Positions 14,931-28,508 of a stretch of DNA of 28,508 nt are shown here, one piece after another. Origin of the DNA: a virus; the IMG/VR virus record IMGVR_UViG_3300049597_000622, positions 1 to 28,508 of that record. The stretch is one strand, 5' to 3'. The notes under the pieces are model-generated. The model was not told the origin of the DNA, did not search any database, and saw only the letters and a list, made by a program, of their open reading frames with translations. Each line of letters starts with the position of its first letter. Within the stretch, counting starts at the first letter, position 1. Position numbers and translations under genes: made by a program.

Positions 14931-15500
14931 TTTTATACCATATCTTAGCAAGTATAGTTCCATTCCCAGTGGCAGGGTCTGAAAAATTATCAGTACTGAA
15001 TGAAAGTGCTCGATTTAATTCTATAGTATTATGAATGGTATTACTACCTTCAATTTGATGTTTAGTAGGTTCAATAATGCAAACTCTATTATTTGTATCG
15101 GACAATAAATCAGCATTTATTACTGCACTCTGAGCATATCCGATCCCTAATCTTTTTGCTCCTCCTGGGTATGTATATGCGGTTGAAATGTGAGTATATT
15201 CCAGAATTACTTTAGGAATATCATAATAGAACCCGACCCCAGGTGCGGCTAATAAAGAAATGGGAGAAGTTCCCATGCTTAATATTTGAGCCGAACTGAT
15301 AGGAACACTAACATAATCATAATTATATTCAGAAAATATAGGTAAAACCTGAGCAGCTGAGGTTTTAAAATAGACTAGTTTATTTGATTTATCATAAAAA
15401 TAAGTACTATTCGGAACTGATGCCCAGTCCGATGAAGAATCGACTACCCTAGTGTAGTTGATTGCTCCTGCCATTGCTGTTGTTACTGTCGTTACTGCCA

Positions 15501-15501
<1 letters not shown>
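14914..15501 (-). CDS. Beta-rich protein, probable fibre-associated
   Basis: A 195-residue protein with a Thr/Ala-rich start (MAVTTVTTAMAG) and a beta-rich body containing QILSMGTSPISLLAAPGVGF and an AYTYPGGAKRLGIGY segment. The sequence ends AKIWYKIRSFG. A strand order of [LT]-x-x-P-[IV]-x-L-[LV]-A-A-P-G-x-G is a recurring feature of phage fibre-tip and head-decoration proteins. It follows the large collagen-like fibre gene directly, sharing TAATG, so it is likely made with that fibre and may cap or attach to it. Its stop overlaps the convergent methyltransferase gene by 17 bases. It could also be a fibre chaperone. Function is inferred from adjacency. Confidence 0.5.
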
Positions 15502-19274
<3,773 letters not shown>

Positions 19275-19288
19275 TTTTATTCTTTATT

Positions 19289-19966
19289 TTATACCATTTC
19301 TATACTTATCGATACTATTAAAGATAATCCAGTAGATGTATCTTGAGTATCATTTGAATTCCTATACATTAGGACGGCGACTGGATCTCCAGGATCAACG
19401 TCGGTTCCTAAGAAAGTAAGAGAAGTTGACGTTAATGTATTACCATTTGCAGTATAAACATAAGATTGCCACTCAGTTTCTGTGTCTGTTCCTAATGCAC
19501 CACCAGCAGTTGGTTTCGCTAAACCTATAAAATGTTTTATATCACCTGTAATGTTTGCCGCTGCAGCTGATGATACAATAATAATTTTAATACTTGATCC
19601 AGGCGGAAAATATGAAGGTACGGTAGTTCCAGCCATGCATCCTTGTATTGCAGGCGCAGTTCCACTAAATTCTTGAGCTCTCCATCTTTGATTTATCCAT
19701 TGGATGGTTGAACCTGCAGTCATAGTATCACCGTTCCAGACAAATCCTGTTACAGTGGTACCCATGTCATATGCATAGAATGAATCTATCTTTTTTTCAG
19801 TTGGCCCAGTTGGCCCAGTATTACCGATAGGTCCAGTTGGTCCAGTTGGCCCGTCAATAGTAGATGATATGATTTTCCATATACTACCGTCCCATTGCCA
19901 CTTATTGCCGCTCGGGCCAATATAAATTTCTCCTATTGATGATGGTATTGGAAAATTAAGAGGCAT
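19289..19966 (-). CDS. Short collagen-like fibre protein
   Basis: A 225-residue fibre protein. The N-terminus (GEIYIGPSGNKWQWDGSIWKIIS, residues 12-34) is paralogous to the start of the 1158-residue fibre. A short collagen stretch follows (39-56), then a beta-rich globular domain (57-225) with many aromatic and Gly residues, probably the receptor-binding or trimerising head. It is preceded 17 bases upstream by AATAAATA. The shared N-terminal domain implies that this short fibre and the long one attach to the same type of socket, or one caps the other. Confidence 0.75.
   Translation of the reverse strand: MPLNFPIPSSIGEIYIGPSGNKWQWDGSIWKIISSTIDGPTGPTGPIGNTGPTGPTEKKIDSFYAYDMGTTVTGFVWNGDTMTAGSTIQWINQRWRAQEFSGTAPAIQGCMAGTTVPSYFPPGSSIKIIIVSSAAAANITGDIKHFIGLAKPTAGGALGTDTETEWQSYVYTANGNTLTSTSLTFLGTDVDPGDPVAVLMYRNSNDTQDTSTGLSLIVSISIEMV
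19799..19852 (-). repeat. Short collagen-coding repeat in short fibre
   Basis: It encodes 18 residues (39-56), [18 protein letters not shown], only six triplets, linking the N-terminal attachment domain to the globular head of the 225-residue fibre. Confidence 0.8.
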
Positions 19967-19983
19967 TTAAAAAAGTTTTTTAT

Positions 19984-19991
19984 TATTTATT
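19984..19991 (-). promoter_or_regulatory. AATAAATA box before short fibre gene
   Basis: Minus-strand AATAAATA in TTTTAATAAATAATAAAAAA lies 17 bases before ATG 19966, in the 54-base gap 19967-20020 that has no gene. It shares the extended form AATAAATAATAAAAA with the boxes at 1180 and 25817. Confidence 0.45.
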
Positions 19992-20020
19992 AAAATCGAT
20001 TAGATATAAAACAAATGCGA

Positions 20021-20347
20021 TTATACTGTAATATTTGTATATAAATTGAATATTGCTTCTCCTATGGAAGAAGAACTGACTTGTGAATCGAAATCTAATC
20101 TATCAATACTTAATTCTGAGATTGTGGAACCTTCTCTAATAAGAGATACCTTTAGAGTGTTCCAATTTTCACTATTTAAAGTTGCTGAACCTTTGCGTAA
20201 CATCTCACTACATAAATAATGGTATATTCCTTCCAATTCATCTTTATTTGCTAAATCGTCAGGTCGCTCAAAGAAATCAGGGGTTAATAGATTTGCATTT
20301 ACCACTTCTTCGTTAACGTATAATTCTATCTTAAAAAAATTCCACAT
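20021..20347 (-). CDS. Small unknown protein
   Basis: A 108-residue acidic protein, with a hydrophobic N-terminus (MWNFFKIELYVNEEVV) that looks like beta strands rather than a membrane segment, a helical centre (IYHYLCSEMLRKG), and a polar end. It follows the 813-residue fibre gene by seven bases, so it is likely made from the same transcript. It may be a fibre-associated or chaperone protein. No family is recognised. Confidence 0.5.
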   Translation of the reverse strand: MWNFFKIELYVNEEVVNANLLTPDFFERPDDLANKDELEGIYHYLCSEMLRKGSATLNSENWNTLKVSLIREGSTISELSIDRLDFDSQVSSSSIGEAIFNLYTNITV

Positions 20348-20354
20348 ATTTGCA

Positions 20355-22796
<2,442 letters not shown>

Positions 22797-22813
22797 TTAG
22801 CGTCTCTTATTTT

Positions 22814-22825
22814 TATTTATTTATT
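22814..22825 (-). promoter_or_regulatory. Overlapping AATAAATA boxes before 813-residue fibre gene
   Basis: The minus strand reads AATAAATAAATAAAAAT, which contains two overlapping AATAAATA cores at 22814-22821 and 22818-22825. They are 17 and 21 bases before ATG 22796, within the 43-base gap after the gp15-like gene. Confidence 0.4.
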
Positions 22826-22839
22826 AAAATTTTTTCAGA

Positions 22840-23625
22840 TTATTCACTAGGTGGGAAATCAGAATCAATCCAATCACCATTAATTATAGTGCCAGTTCCA
22901 TTTAGTTTCTGATATGAACCGAATTGTCTAATTACATTTCCTTTAGGTCTAGTAGAAGAATCCTCAAAGCTAGGATAATAGGTTTCCATGTCAATTGAAA
23001 AAGTCATAGTAACATAGGTATCATCTGCATAAGTAAAGCTATACTTCTTATCATTGGATATAGTTTCTGGGAATGTAATTTGGGCTGGAATTCTAATTCC
23101 TCGGTATTGAAAATAGAGCACTCTATTTTTATAGTAATAATCAAATATTTTTTCTATAATTTTAAAGGTTTTATTTAAATTATCCGCCTTAATTTTAATG
23201 TCAAATTTTAAAGACATTGGTAAACTAAAGAGCCTAGAAGAATAGGCTTTCATTACCTTTTGATCATTCTCATTTCTATCTTCTTGAGTAAAAGTACCCC
23301 TAACAAATTTATTAGTAATATCAGTTGATTTTATCTGAAAACTATTTAGAGTAACTATTCCTCGAGGAACTATGTCGTAGTTTCCTTCTGCAAAATCAGG
23401 ATACTTACAATCGTCGGGTACCTCCGTGAAAAAGTCTCTCATAAATCCCTGACTACCTGCAAAATTATAGAAGAAAGGTATTTCATGCTTCTCTATCTTG
23501 CCTTCTCTTACCATATCAATTATTATTTCTCGATTAAGTAGATCTAATAGGGAAAGAGTGGCATTTCTTAAGAAGATATCCTGCGTGTTTTGATTCTGAA
23601 TGTTTTCGTGATTTGATGATTTCAT
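22840..23625 (-). CDS. Tail sheath stabiliser / completion protein, gp15-like
   Basis: A 261-residue protein. The order of features resembles T4 gp15 (272 residues): an N-terminal hydrophobic helix region with IIIDMVREGK, a strand with IPFFYNF (49-55), PRGIVTLNSFQIKS (87-100), NKFVRGTF (105-112), a SLPMSLKFDIKIKADN segment (134-149), a KTFKIIEKIFDYYY helix (152-165) and a late VTMTFSIDMETYYP strand (205-218). gp15 forms the hexameric ring that ends the tail and joins it to the head. It follows the 719-residue gene by five bases. The match is by pattern and size, so I keep moderate certainty. Confidence 0.65.
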   Translation of the reverse strand: MKSSNHENIQNQNTQDIFLRNATLSLLDLLNREIIIDMVREGKIEKHEIPFFYNFAGSQGFMRDFFTEVPDDCKYPDFAEGNYDIVPRGIVTLNSFQIKSTDITNKFVRGTFTQEDRNENDQKVMKAYSSRLFSLPMSLKFDIKIKADNLNKTFKIIEKIFDYYYKNRVLYFQYRGIRIPAQITFPETISNDKKYSFTYADDTYVTMTFSIDMETYYPSFEDSSTRPKGNVIRQFGSYQKLNGTGTIINGDWIDSDFPPSE

Positions 23626-23630
23626 ATATA

Positions 23631-25790
23631 TTATCTATTTTTACTGATATAAGGAAGATTTAATTGAGGTTTACAATTATCAATAATTAATAATTTTGAT
23701 TCATCTTTTATGTATTGTTGACTCAATATAAAATCATGCTCATCCTCCTTTAACATAGTATTGAATAATCTGATATTACTTATTAACATGTTAGAAGAAG
23801 GTATATAGTATTTTTGGTCTATTAAATTAAATTCTTGTGGTTGAAAGTCTCCCTGTGAATTTAATACTTGAACAAAATCAGTATGATTCATAATATCTGC
23901 TGGATCCTCCTTGATTGAATATATAAATCCTCCAATTTGCTTAAATTCATTAGATACTGAGATCACAAGTGCATGCCATTCTCCAGATACAAAATTATTG
24001 ACCGAGAATTGCTTTTGGAATCCGTTTATTTCTACTAATATATTCAGATCCCCTTCTGGTTCAGTTCCAATGTATCTTATAAACTGTCCAGATATTCTGA
24101 TTCCAGCTCCTGTTTCGTTGTCCCATCCGTTTATAAATTGCAATATGTCTGCGCTTGAATTAACATTAAACAGAGCGGTAAAAGAAATATTACTCAAGTC
24201 AGTCAGATTAAACTGCGGCTCCGCGTTATAAATTACAGAAGGCTCTCTTACTTTAAATTTAACTACTGGGTTTCCATTTTCATCAAATGTAGTCATAATA
24301 GGACGCTGCTTCTTAAATGAAAGATCCGAGTAGGCTTCAATTCTAATATATCTGCCAGATTCGGATTGGCCTACATGATTAGGTATTGTATCAATCGGAC
24401 CCCGTACCCGAATAAATTTAAAGTTATTTCCACTTACATTCTTATCAGTTGTGATAAGGAAATTATTTCTCCAACTAATAAATGGATCAGAGCTCTGATA
24501 AGCAAGTACCGTGTTATAACTACCAGGGTCCCCTGGATTTAAGCTAGGGAGACTTACTAGGTTGACATCAGATGCAACCGTCGGTGAGCCTGTAGTGAGC
24601 CTATACGTGGCATCAGTTGGACTAATAGAGGAGAGGTCGTAGTAATTTTCAATTAAACTATTATGATTGAATGTATATTTTAAAGGCCTCAATCTTAATT
24701 CAGGATGAATTGAGTTTCTAGACGAATCAAATCTTCGGCTGATGACTTGATACTGTTGTGGCATAGTTCCATCTTTGATATCTGCCTCGACTTCTTCTCT
24801 AAATAATTCCTCAGCTGACTGTATAACATTATCCAAGAAATGTCTAGTATCATCAGTAAGCAGCATATCAATATTTGGATTGTACTTCTTAAGGCTTATT
24901 TTCCAAAACACAGGAGTCATCATAATAGAGGATCTGTTTATATAGGATCCTTGTACTTCATACATTCTATTCAGGAGAGGAAAATATAAAAAGTCTCGAT
25001 GTCTAGGCTGAGATGCTTTTCCAAAAATAGATTGAAAATATCTATGATCTATGTGGATCTCAAAAGGTAATTGAAATTCTAATTCAAATTCAGAAAATTT
25101 AGGATCCATGGAAGGAAACTTATTTCCAGGTACCATAACTTTAATGCATTTACGATCCACATTTTTATAGAGGGTCCACTCTTTAAAAATATAGTCTCCG
25201 CTATCGGATTCAGGTAACGTTCTAAAATAAACCACTTCATGTCCATATACCTTGTTGGTATAGAAAGAGAGTTCTTTAAACATATTAACTGCACTATCTA
25301 CTTGATAGGGTCTAAATTTTGGATCAGCATTATTTATAATAGTGCTACATCTTTCATCTGAACATATCACAACCGGAGCAAATGTATTTTGTGTGCTTGC
25401 AGTAACTGAATTTAGGAATCTTAATTTTATTTCATTGATTTCGATGATTGAACCTAATTCATCGGTTGTTCCGTCATCATATTCATACTTAATCTCAAAA
25501 TAAAAGTCAGATCCGTCTTCAAATATGATATTCGCAGCCTCTCCAATATCACCAGGCTCCACCTCATACCATAGGGACCAGTCTAGTGAATTTCTAGAGT
25601 ATCTTAAATATCTTCTTAGGTAATTTAAGTCGACTGCACTAGGTGAGCTGATTATGATATCTTCTACATAATCAGTAAGAGAAGAAATATCACAAATAGA
25701 TTCTGAGGTTTTAAAAATTCTAAAATTCTTACTAAAGGTTAAGGAATTTTTCTCAGGGTCAATCAATAATTTTATTGTAGTTTTAGACAT
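23631..25790 (-). CDS. Large virion protein with FN3-like start and LamG-like end
   Basis: A 719-residue structural protein. Residues about 20-125 resemble an FN3-type beta sandwich (RYSRNSLDWSLWYEVEPGD, then FYFEIKYEYDDGT). A central region has HIDHRYFQSIFGKASQPRHRD (246-266) and FPLLNRMYEVQGSY (270-283), which looks like a baseplate or tail protein core. Residues about 525-700 resemble a LamG/concanavalin-type lectin fold: FTALFNVNSSADIL, then GEWHALVISVSNEF (603-616) and NMLISNIRLFNTML (667-680). It starts a minus-strand unit, with AATAAATA 26 bases before ATG, and is followed by the gp15-like gene. A baseplate or tail-tip role is inferred; which T4 protein it matches is not clear. Confidence 0.6.
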   Translation of the reverse strand: MSKTTIKLLIDPEKNSLTFSKNFRIFKTSESICDISSLTDYVEDIIISSPSAVDLNYLRRYLRYSRNSLDWSLWYEVEPGDIGEAANIIFEDGSDFYFEIKYEYDDGTTDELGSIIEINEIKLRFLNSVTASTQNTFAPVVICSDERCSTIINNADPKFRPYQVDSAVNMFKELSFYTNKVYGHEVVYFRTLPESDSGDYIFKEWTLYKNVDRKCIKVMVPGNKFPSMDPKFSEFELEFQLPFEIHIDHRYFQSIFGKASQPRHRDFLYFPLLNRMYEVQGSYINRSSIMMTPVFWKISLKKYNPNIDMLLTDDTRHFLDNVIQSAEELFREEVEADIKDGTMPQQYQVISRRFDSSRNSIHPELRLRPLKYTFNHNSLIENYYDLSSISPTDATYRLTTGSPTVASDVNLVSLPSLNPGDPGSYNTVLAYQSSDPFISWRNNFLITTDKNVSGNNFKFIRVRGPIDTIPNHVGQSESGRYIRIEAYSDLSFKKQRPIMTTFDENGNPVVKFKVREPSVIYNAEPQFNLTDLSNISFTALFNVNSSADILQFINGWDNETGAGIRISGQFIRYIGTEPEGDLNILVEINGFQKQFSVNNFVSGEWHALVISVSNEFKQIGGFIYSIKEDPADIMNHTDFVQVLNSQGDFQPQEFNLIDQKYYIPSSNMLISNIRLFNTMLKEDEHDFILSQQYIKDESKLLIIDNCKPQLNLPYISKNR

Positions 25791-25816
25791 CGCAAATAGG
25801 AATCTTTAATTTTTAT

Positions 25817-25824
25817 TATTTATT
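25817..25824 (-). promoter_or_regulatory. AATAAATA box before 719-residue virion gene
   Basis: Minus-strand AATAAATA, in the form GAATAAATAATAAAAATT, lies 26 bases before ATG 25790 in the 89-base divergent gap 25791-25879. The rest of that gap is AT-rich and holds no gene. Confidence 0.45.
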
Positions 25825-25879
25825 CTCAACATTTAAGTAAACTGATTCAAGTTTTTCGGTAAAATATATAATAATATAG

Positions 25880-26686
25880 ATGAGCAAATCTAAATACATA
25901 CTAGATCCCTTATGGATCACTAAGGGTGGATCTCACCTAGATGCTGAATATTACAGCTACGTTCTATTGGCAGCAAATAAAAGATTTAGAGAACACCTAG
26001 ATCAAGGAGATATTTCTAAATTTGATGAAATCATGTTTCATACTTTAAATCTAAACAATTTAGTTATTGAAGGCAGCATGATAGATTCAGATTTTAAGCC
26101 AAATTGGAAGGATCCTAAAATTGTTCAAATTAGAGAACACTTGAGGAAGGTATATGAAGTGCCAGATAATTTATTAGAAATATTTAGGAATGCCAATTAT
26201 CTTTTCACCAGTCTTCTAATAGATCACTTGGACAGAATGCTGGATGCAGTTGATAAATCTAGAGCCTATTTCATAAATCCAGATATCTATAAAGAGAAAG
26301 AAATATTCTTTATAGTTAATCAAAGAAAGAAGTCTAATTATTCTGTTTGGAAGATCAGATTTGATAGAAGATTTAAGCTGGGCCAAAAAATAGAAAAGAT
26401 AGTCGATTTAGAAGTTGACATTGAAGTACTGGACGATTTAAAGAATAAGATCATCGAGCTTAAAAATCCTAAATTAAAATCTATTAACGGAGACTTAAAT
26501 GTAATCTTCATAATAATAAATAGAAATGTGGATCAAGGCCTAGCAGTTAGATCTATGGCTGAATCTGTTTCTTTCACTAAACGAATCGGCCTCGATTATC
26601 AATTCAATCCTAATATTTTGGACGAATTATACGAGATCCTTCTTCAGGAAAGAGTCTTGCCCTTTACAATTAAATCTTGGGACTAA
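25880..26686 (+). CDS. Isolated plus-strand gene of unknown function
   Basis: A 268-residue soluble protein, rich in Asp, Lys, Ile and Leu, with mostly helical character. Visible landmarks are WITKGGSHLDAEYYSYV (13-29), an extended Leu/Asp helix region (about 105-125, LLIDHLDRMLDAVDKSRAYF), and a basic KKSNYSVWKIRFDRRFKLG stretch. No membrane segment and no catalytic motif is recognised. It is a single plus-strand gene inserted among minus-strand virion genes, and its last four bases overlap the convergent gene at 26683. The leader is A/T-rich with TATAAT at 25867-25872 but too close to ATG for a normal promoter unless the message is nearly leaderless. Function is unknown. Confidence 0.6.
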   Translation: MSKSKYILDPLWITKGGSHLDAEYYSYVLLAANKRFREHLDQGDISKFDEIMFHTLNLNNLVIEGSMIDSDFKPNWKDPKIVQIREHLRKVYEVPDNLLEIFRNANYLFTSLLIDHLDRMLDAVDKSRAYFINPDIYKEKEIFFIVNQRKKSNYSVWKIRFDRRFKLGQKIEKIVDLEVDIEVLDDLKNKIIELKNPKLKSINGDLNVIFIIINRNVDQGLAVRSMAESVSFTKRIGLDYQFNPNILDELYEILLQERVLPFTIKSWD

Positions 26687-26985
26687 AGATCGTCCTCCAC
26701 TTCTAAATTAGATTCTTCTAATATAGATTTAAGTCTAGTATACATACTGTTGTATACATCTGTTTTATCCAGTTCTTCTTTGCTCAAACCAAATCGGCGT
26801 ACAACTGATTTACTAAAGATCAAATTTTTAATAGGATCCTCTTCTCTGAGGGCCTTATTTTCATATAAGTTCAAATATACTCTGGCTTCTGATTCAGAAT
26901 CTACTTCAAATTTTGAAATATTCATGTAAGAATTAGAGATAGATCCTCCGTCTGTGTTAATTTCTGTTTTTATAATTAGTCCCAT
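26683..26985 (-). CDS. Small unknown protein beside fibre gene
   Basis: A 100-residue acidic protein with an N-terminal beta pattern (GLIIKTEINTDGGSISNSYMNI) followed by SEARVYLNLYENKALREEDPI and a helical end. The pattern of two beta strands and a charged segment resembles small tail accessory proteins that follow fibre or baseplate genes, but no family is firmly recognised. It begins 27 bases after the stop of the long fibre gene and ends by overlapping the stop of the plus-strand gene at 26686. Convergent overlap implies no separate terminator here. Confidence 0.5.
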   Translation of the reverse strand: MGLIIKTEINTDGGSISNSYMNISKFEVDSESEARVYLNLYENKALREEDPIKNLIFSKSVVRRFGLSKEELDKTDVYNSMYTRLKSILEESNLEVEDDL

Positions 26986-27012
26986 TGTTTGATTTTTATT
27001 TTTAATTAAAAT

Positions 27013-28508
27013 TTATCCAATAACATAAGATATCGAAATCTGATAATTTCCAGAATTTGGGATACCCAAGGCAATGTCGAGTTCACCTGCATCGGGTGAA
27101 GCGAAATTGATTCTTCTACCGGTACCTACGCCAGTGCCGAATGCTTGAATTGACATTCCTCGAAAGGTAACGATACTTGCTCCTCCACCTGGCTGTACAG
27201 GTAGATACATGCGATATCCTCCACTTGGCTTTACCACCAATGTTGCTTGCACTTGAACTACATTTCCAATCTTTGTCCATATTCCGCTAAAATCCGGATC
27301 AGGAGAAGTGCCATTAAATACAAAAGTTCCTGATTTTAAAGAAAGCTCTCCAGAATTTGCATAAACTACGCCACTTGGATTATATAAACTATTTGTAAAA
27401 TTGAATAGATTTCCATTGGAAAATCTAAAGTCGGGTGTAGTTGGACTAGTTCCATTTAAATCAAGCTCTCCAGATATTCTATTCTTATCTGCACCATCAA
27501 TTACTATTCCATAAACCGTTCCCGCAGTAGTTGGATTTGCAGAAAATTTATATCCATAGATATCATTTGCGAAAAAATCTGCACCTGCGTTAATTTGAAC
27601 GTTGTGTCCGAAAAAAGTGTCGTATGCATTTACACCCGAGCCTAGTATAATATTAGTGCCTCTGATATCTCCATAAAAATTATCAGTTGAGCTAGATCCT
27701 AACGCGATCAAGCTACCAACAAATGATTCTGGTATTGGAGAGGATGCAGTTCCATAATTATAGACCCCTCCAAGTCTAGATATTCTATTGCCAACAAAGC
27801 CTCCTCTCATTTCAGATGCTGCCGTATTGCTAAGGATTAAGGTTTCATTTAATATTAATTGATCTGAAACGTTAATGTCCTTAATAGCATTAATATTAAA
27901 ATTAAAGTTGGCACTTGTTGCGGTCGGTTGTGTGACATTAAACATTAGATTACTAAATCCGCCAGACGGAATTCCTCCACTTACATTATGTATTGATCCT
28001 ATCGGACCATCGGCGGCTATTCCTAACCCTGCATCTACATAAATACCACCTGGTCCAACATTGAGAGAGTGATTAACAGATAAGTTTTCTTGGATAACAG
28101 CATGCTTGTCTACGTGCAATTCACCTGCTCTTATACTATCAATATGCGCCCCAGGACTTCGGATTCCATCAATATCGATTACAAAAAGACCTCCGGATGC
28201 GACAGCTGGGGTGGTCATACTTGCTGAAACTACGTATAAGTATTTTCCAGAATATTTAAGCCTACCGGGTCTAGCTAGTCCTATTAATCTAGTTTCAGAA
28301 ATAACGTAAGGATTACTTGGATCTGAGATATCAACTTTTATAATCGTTCCAGGATTATTAGGATCAGCACCTGGGTTAAATGCTAAAACATATGCCGTAT
28401 TTCCTAAAATCTCTACATCAATAGCAATAGATGTAAATGTAGCTGACGAAATACCTAAAGATGTATCAGATAATTTAATTGGGGTAATACCCGTTCCTAA
28501 TTGTATAT
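27013..28508 (-). CDS. Large fibre-type virion protein with beta-propeller repeats, 5' end missing
   Basis: The minus-strand frame is open from the window edge at 28508 to the stop at 27013, giving about 497 residues with the N-terminus missing. An in-frame ATG at 28218 would give 401 residues, but the codons upstream continue a convincing protein: GTIIKVDISDPSNPYVIS, then GKYLYVVSASMTTPAVASGG and LFVIDIDGIRSPGA. These are LVIVD-type propeller repeats (V-D-[IV]-[SD]-x-P). The later part is Gly/Asn/Ser-rich beta sequence, and the end carries IWTKIGNVVQVQATLVV, a motif common at phage fibre C-termini. A propeller joined to a fibre shaft could bind a surface glycan or protein. The corrected frame is certain; binding is inferred. 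Confidence 0.75.
   Translation of the reverse strand, partial: IQLGTGITPIKLSDTSLGISSATFTSIAIDVEILGNTAYVLAFNPGADPNNPGTIIKVDISDPSNPYVISETRLIGLARPGRLKYSGKYLYVVSASMTTPAVASGGLFVIDIDGIRSPGAHIDSIRAGELHVDKHAVIQENLSVNHSLNVGPGGIYVDAGLGIAADGPIGSIHNVSGGIPSGGFSNLMFNVTQPTATSANFNFNINAIKDINVSDQLILNETLILSNTAASEMRGGFVGNRISRLGGVYNYGTASSPIPESFVGSLIALGSSSTDNFYGDIRGTNIILGSGVNAYDTFFGHNVQINAGADFFANDIYGYKFSANPTTAGTVYGIVIDGADKNRISGELDLNGTSPTTPDFRFSNGNLFNFTNSLYNPSGVVYANSGELSLKSGTFVFNGTSPDPDFSGIWTKIGNVVQVQATLVVKPSGGYRMYLPVQPGGGASIVTFRGMSIQAFGTGVGTGRRINFASPDAGELDIALGIPNSGNYQISISYVIG

Noticed and set aside
14900-14945. Bidirectional terminator between convergent genes
   Set aside because: The coding ends overlap and I find no stable stem followed by a T-run.
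25331-25338. Minus-strand TATAAATA inside the 719-residue virion gene
   Set aside because: It lies deep in coding sequence with no gene start close downstream; several chance matches of this AT-only octamer are expected in DNA of this composition.
25846-25872. TTCAAG plus TATAAT as a bacterial-type promoter for the 25880 gene
   Set aside because: The spacer is only 15 bases and the start would be almost at the ATG; too weak to list as a feature.
28106-28309. Plus-strand open frame of 67 codons
   Set aside because: It lies wholly opposite the open minus-strand propeller frame, which has recognisable repeats; it has no leader and no motif.

Overview
The window is part of the structural (late) region of a large T4-like contractile-tailed phage. 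Diagnostic genes are a large terminase with Walker A, Walker B and nuclease motifs, a gp16-like small terminase, a gp6/J-like baseplate wedge protein, a probable tail-tube-type protein, a gp15-like tail completion protein and a set of collagen-like tail fibres. The DNA is AT-rich, genes are tightly packed or overlapping, and almost no start codon has a Shine-Dalgarno sequence; A-rich leaders are used instead. That is typical of phages of Bacteroidota, so such a host is inferred but not proven. No tRNA, CRISPR array, integrase or insertion sequence was seen.

Layout. (1) 1-7293, minus strand: an incomplete gene, two membrane proteins that could belong to lysis, a tail-anchored protein, an ECF-like sigma factor, a small unknown protein, TerL, TerS, a small unknown protein and the gp6-like baseplate wedge. 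(2) 7294-7425: divergent control region. (3) 7426-12178, plus strand: a run of mostly overlapping genes, from a possible amidoligase-like protein to a tube-like structural protein. Four of these proteins begin with a short peptide ending in [L/I]-x-E, which resembles the T4 capsid-targeting sequence cleaved by the prohead protease. One of the four is a standalone version of the cyanophycin synthetase N-terminal domain with an HxxEH metal-site motif. (4) 12223-14930, plus strand: a fused GT2 glycosyltransferase/TPR/beta-propeller protein and an FkbM-type methyltransferase. (5) 14914-25790, minus strand: three collagen-like fibre genes with small accessory genes, then a gp15-like protein and a large virion protein with a LamG-like end. 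(6) 25880-26686, plus strand: one isolated unknown gene. (7) 26683-28508, minus strand: a small unknown protein and a long fibre gene that runs off the window.

How it may work together. The phage sigma factor probably directs late transcription. Exact T4-late-type TATAAATA boxes occur in tandem before the sigma gene and before the gp6-like gene, and AATAAATA variants sit 15-26 bases before several other minus-strand units. The plus-strand operon appears to supply proteins loaded into the head and perhaps delivered to the host with the DNA. The glycosyltransferase and methyltransferase lie directly beside the fibre genes and may modify fibres or a cell-surface glycan. The two large fibre genes share collagen repeats, a conserved break in the Gly-X-Y register and a homologous globular domain, which suggests modular exchange.

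The most interesting candidate for an undescribed system is the 7426-11624 operon of putative capsid-targeted proteins, in particular the HxxEH hydrolase-like protein beside a possible amidoligase-like protein.
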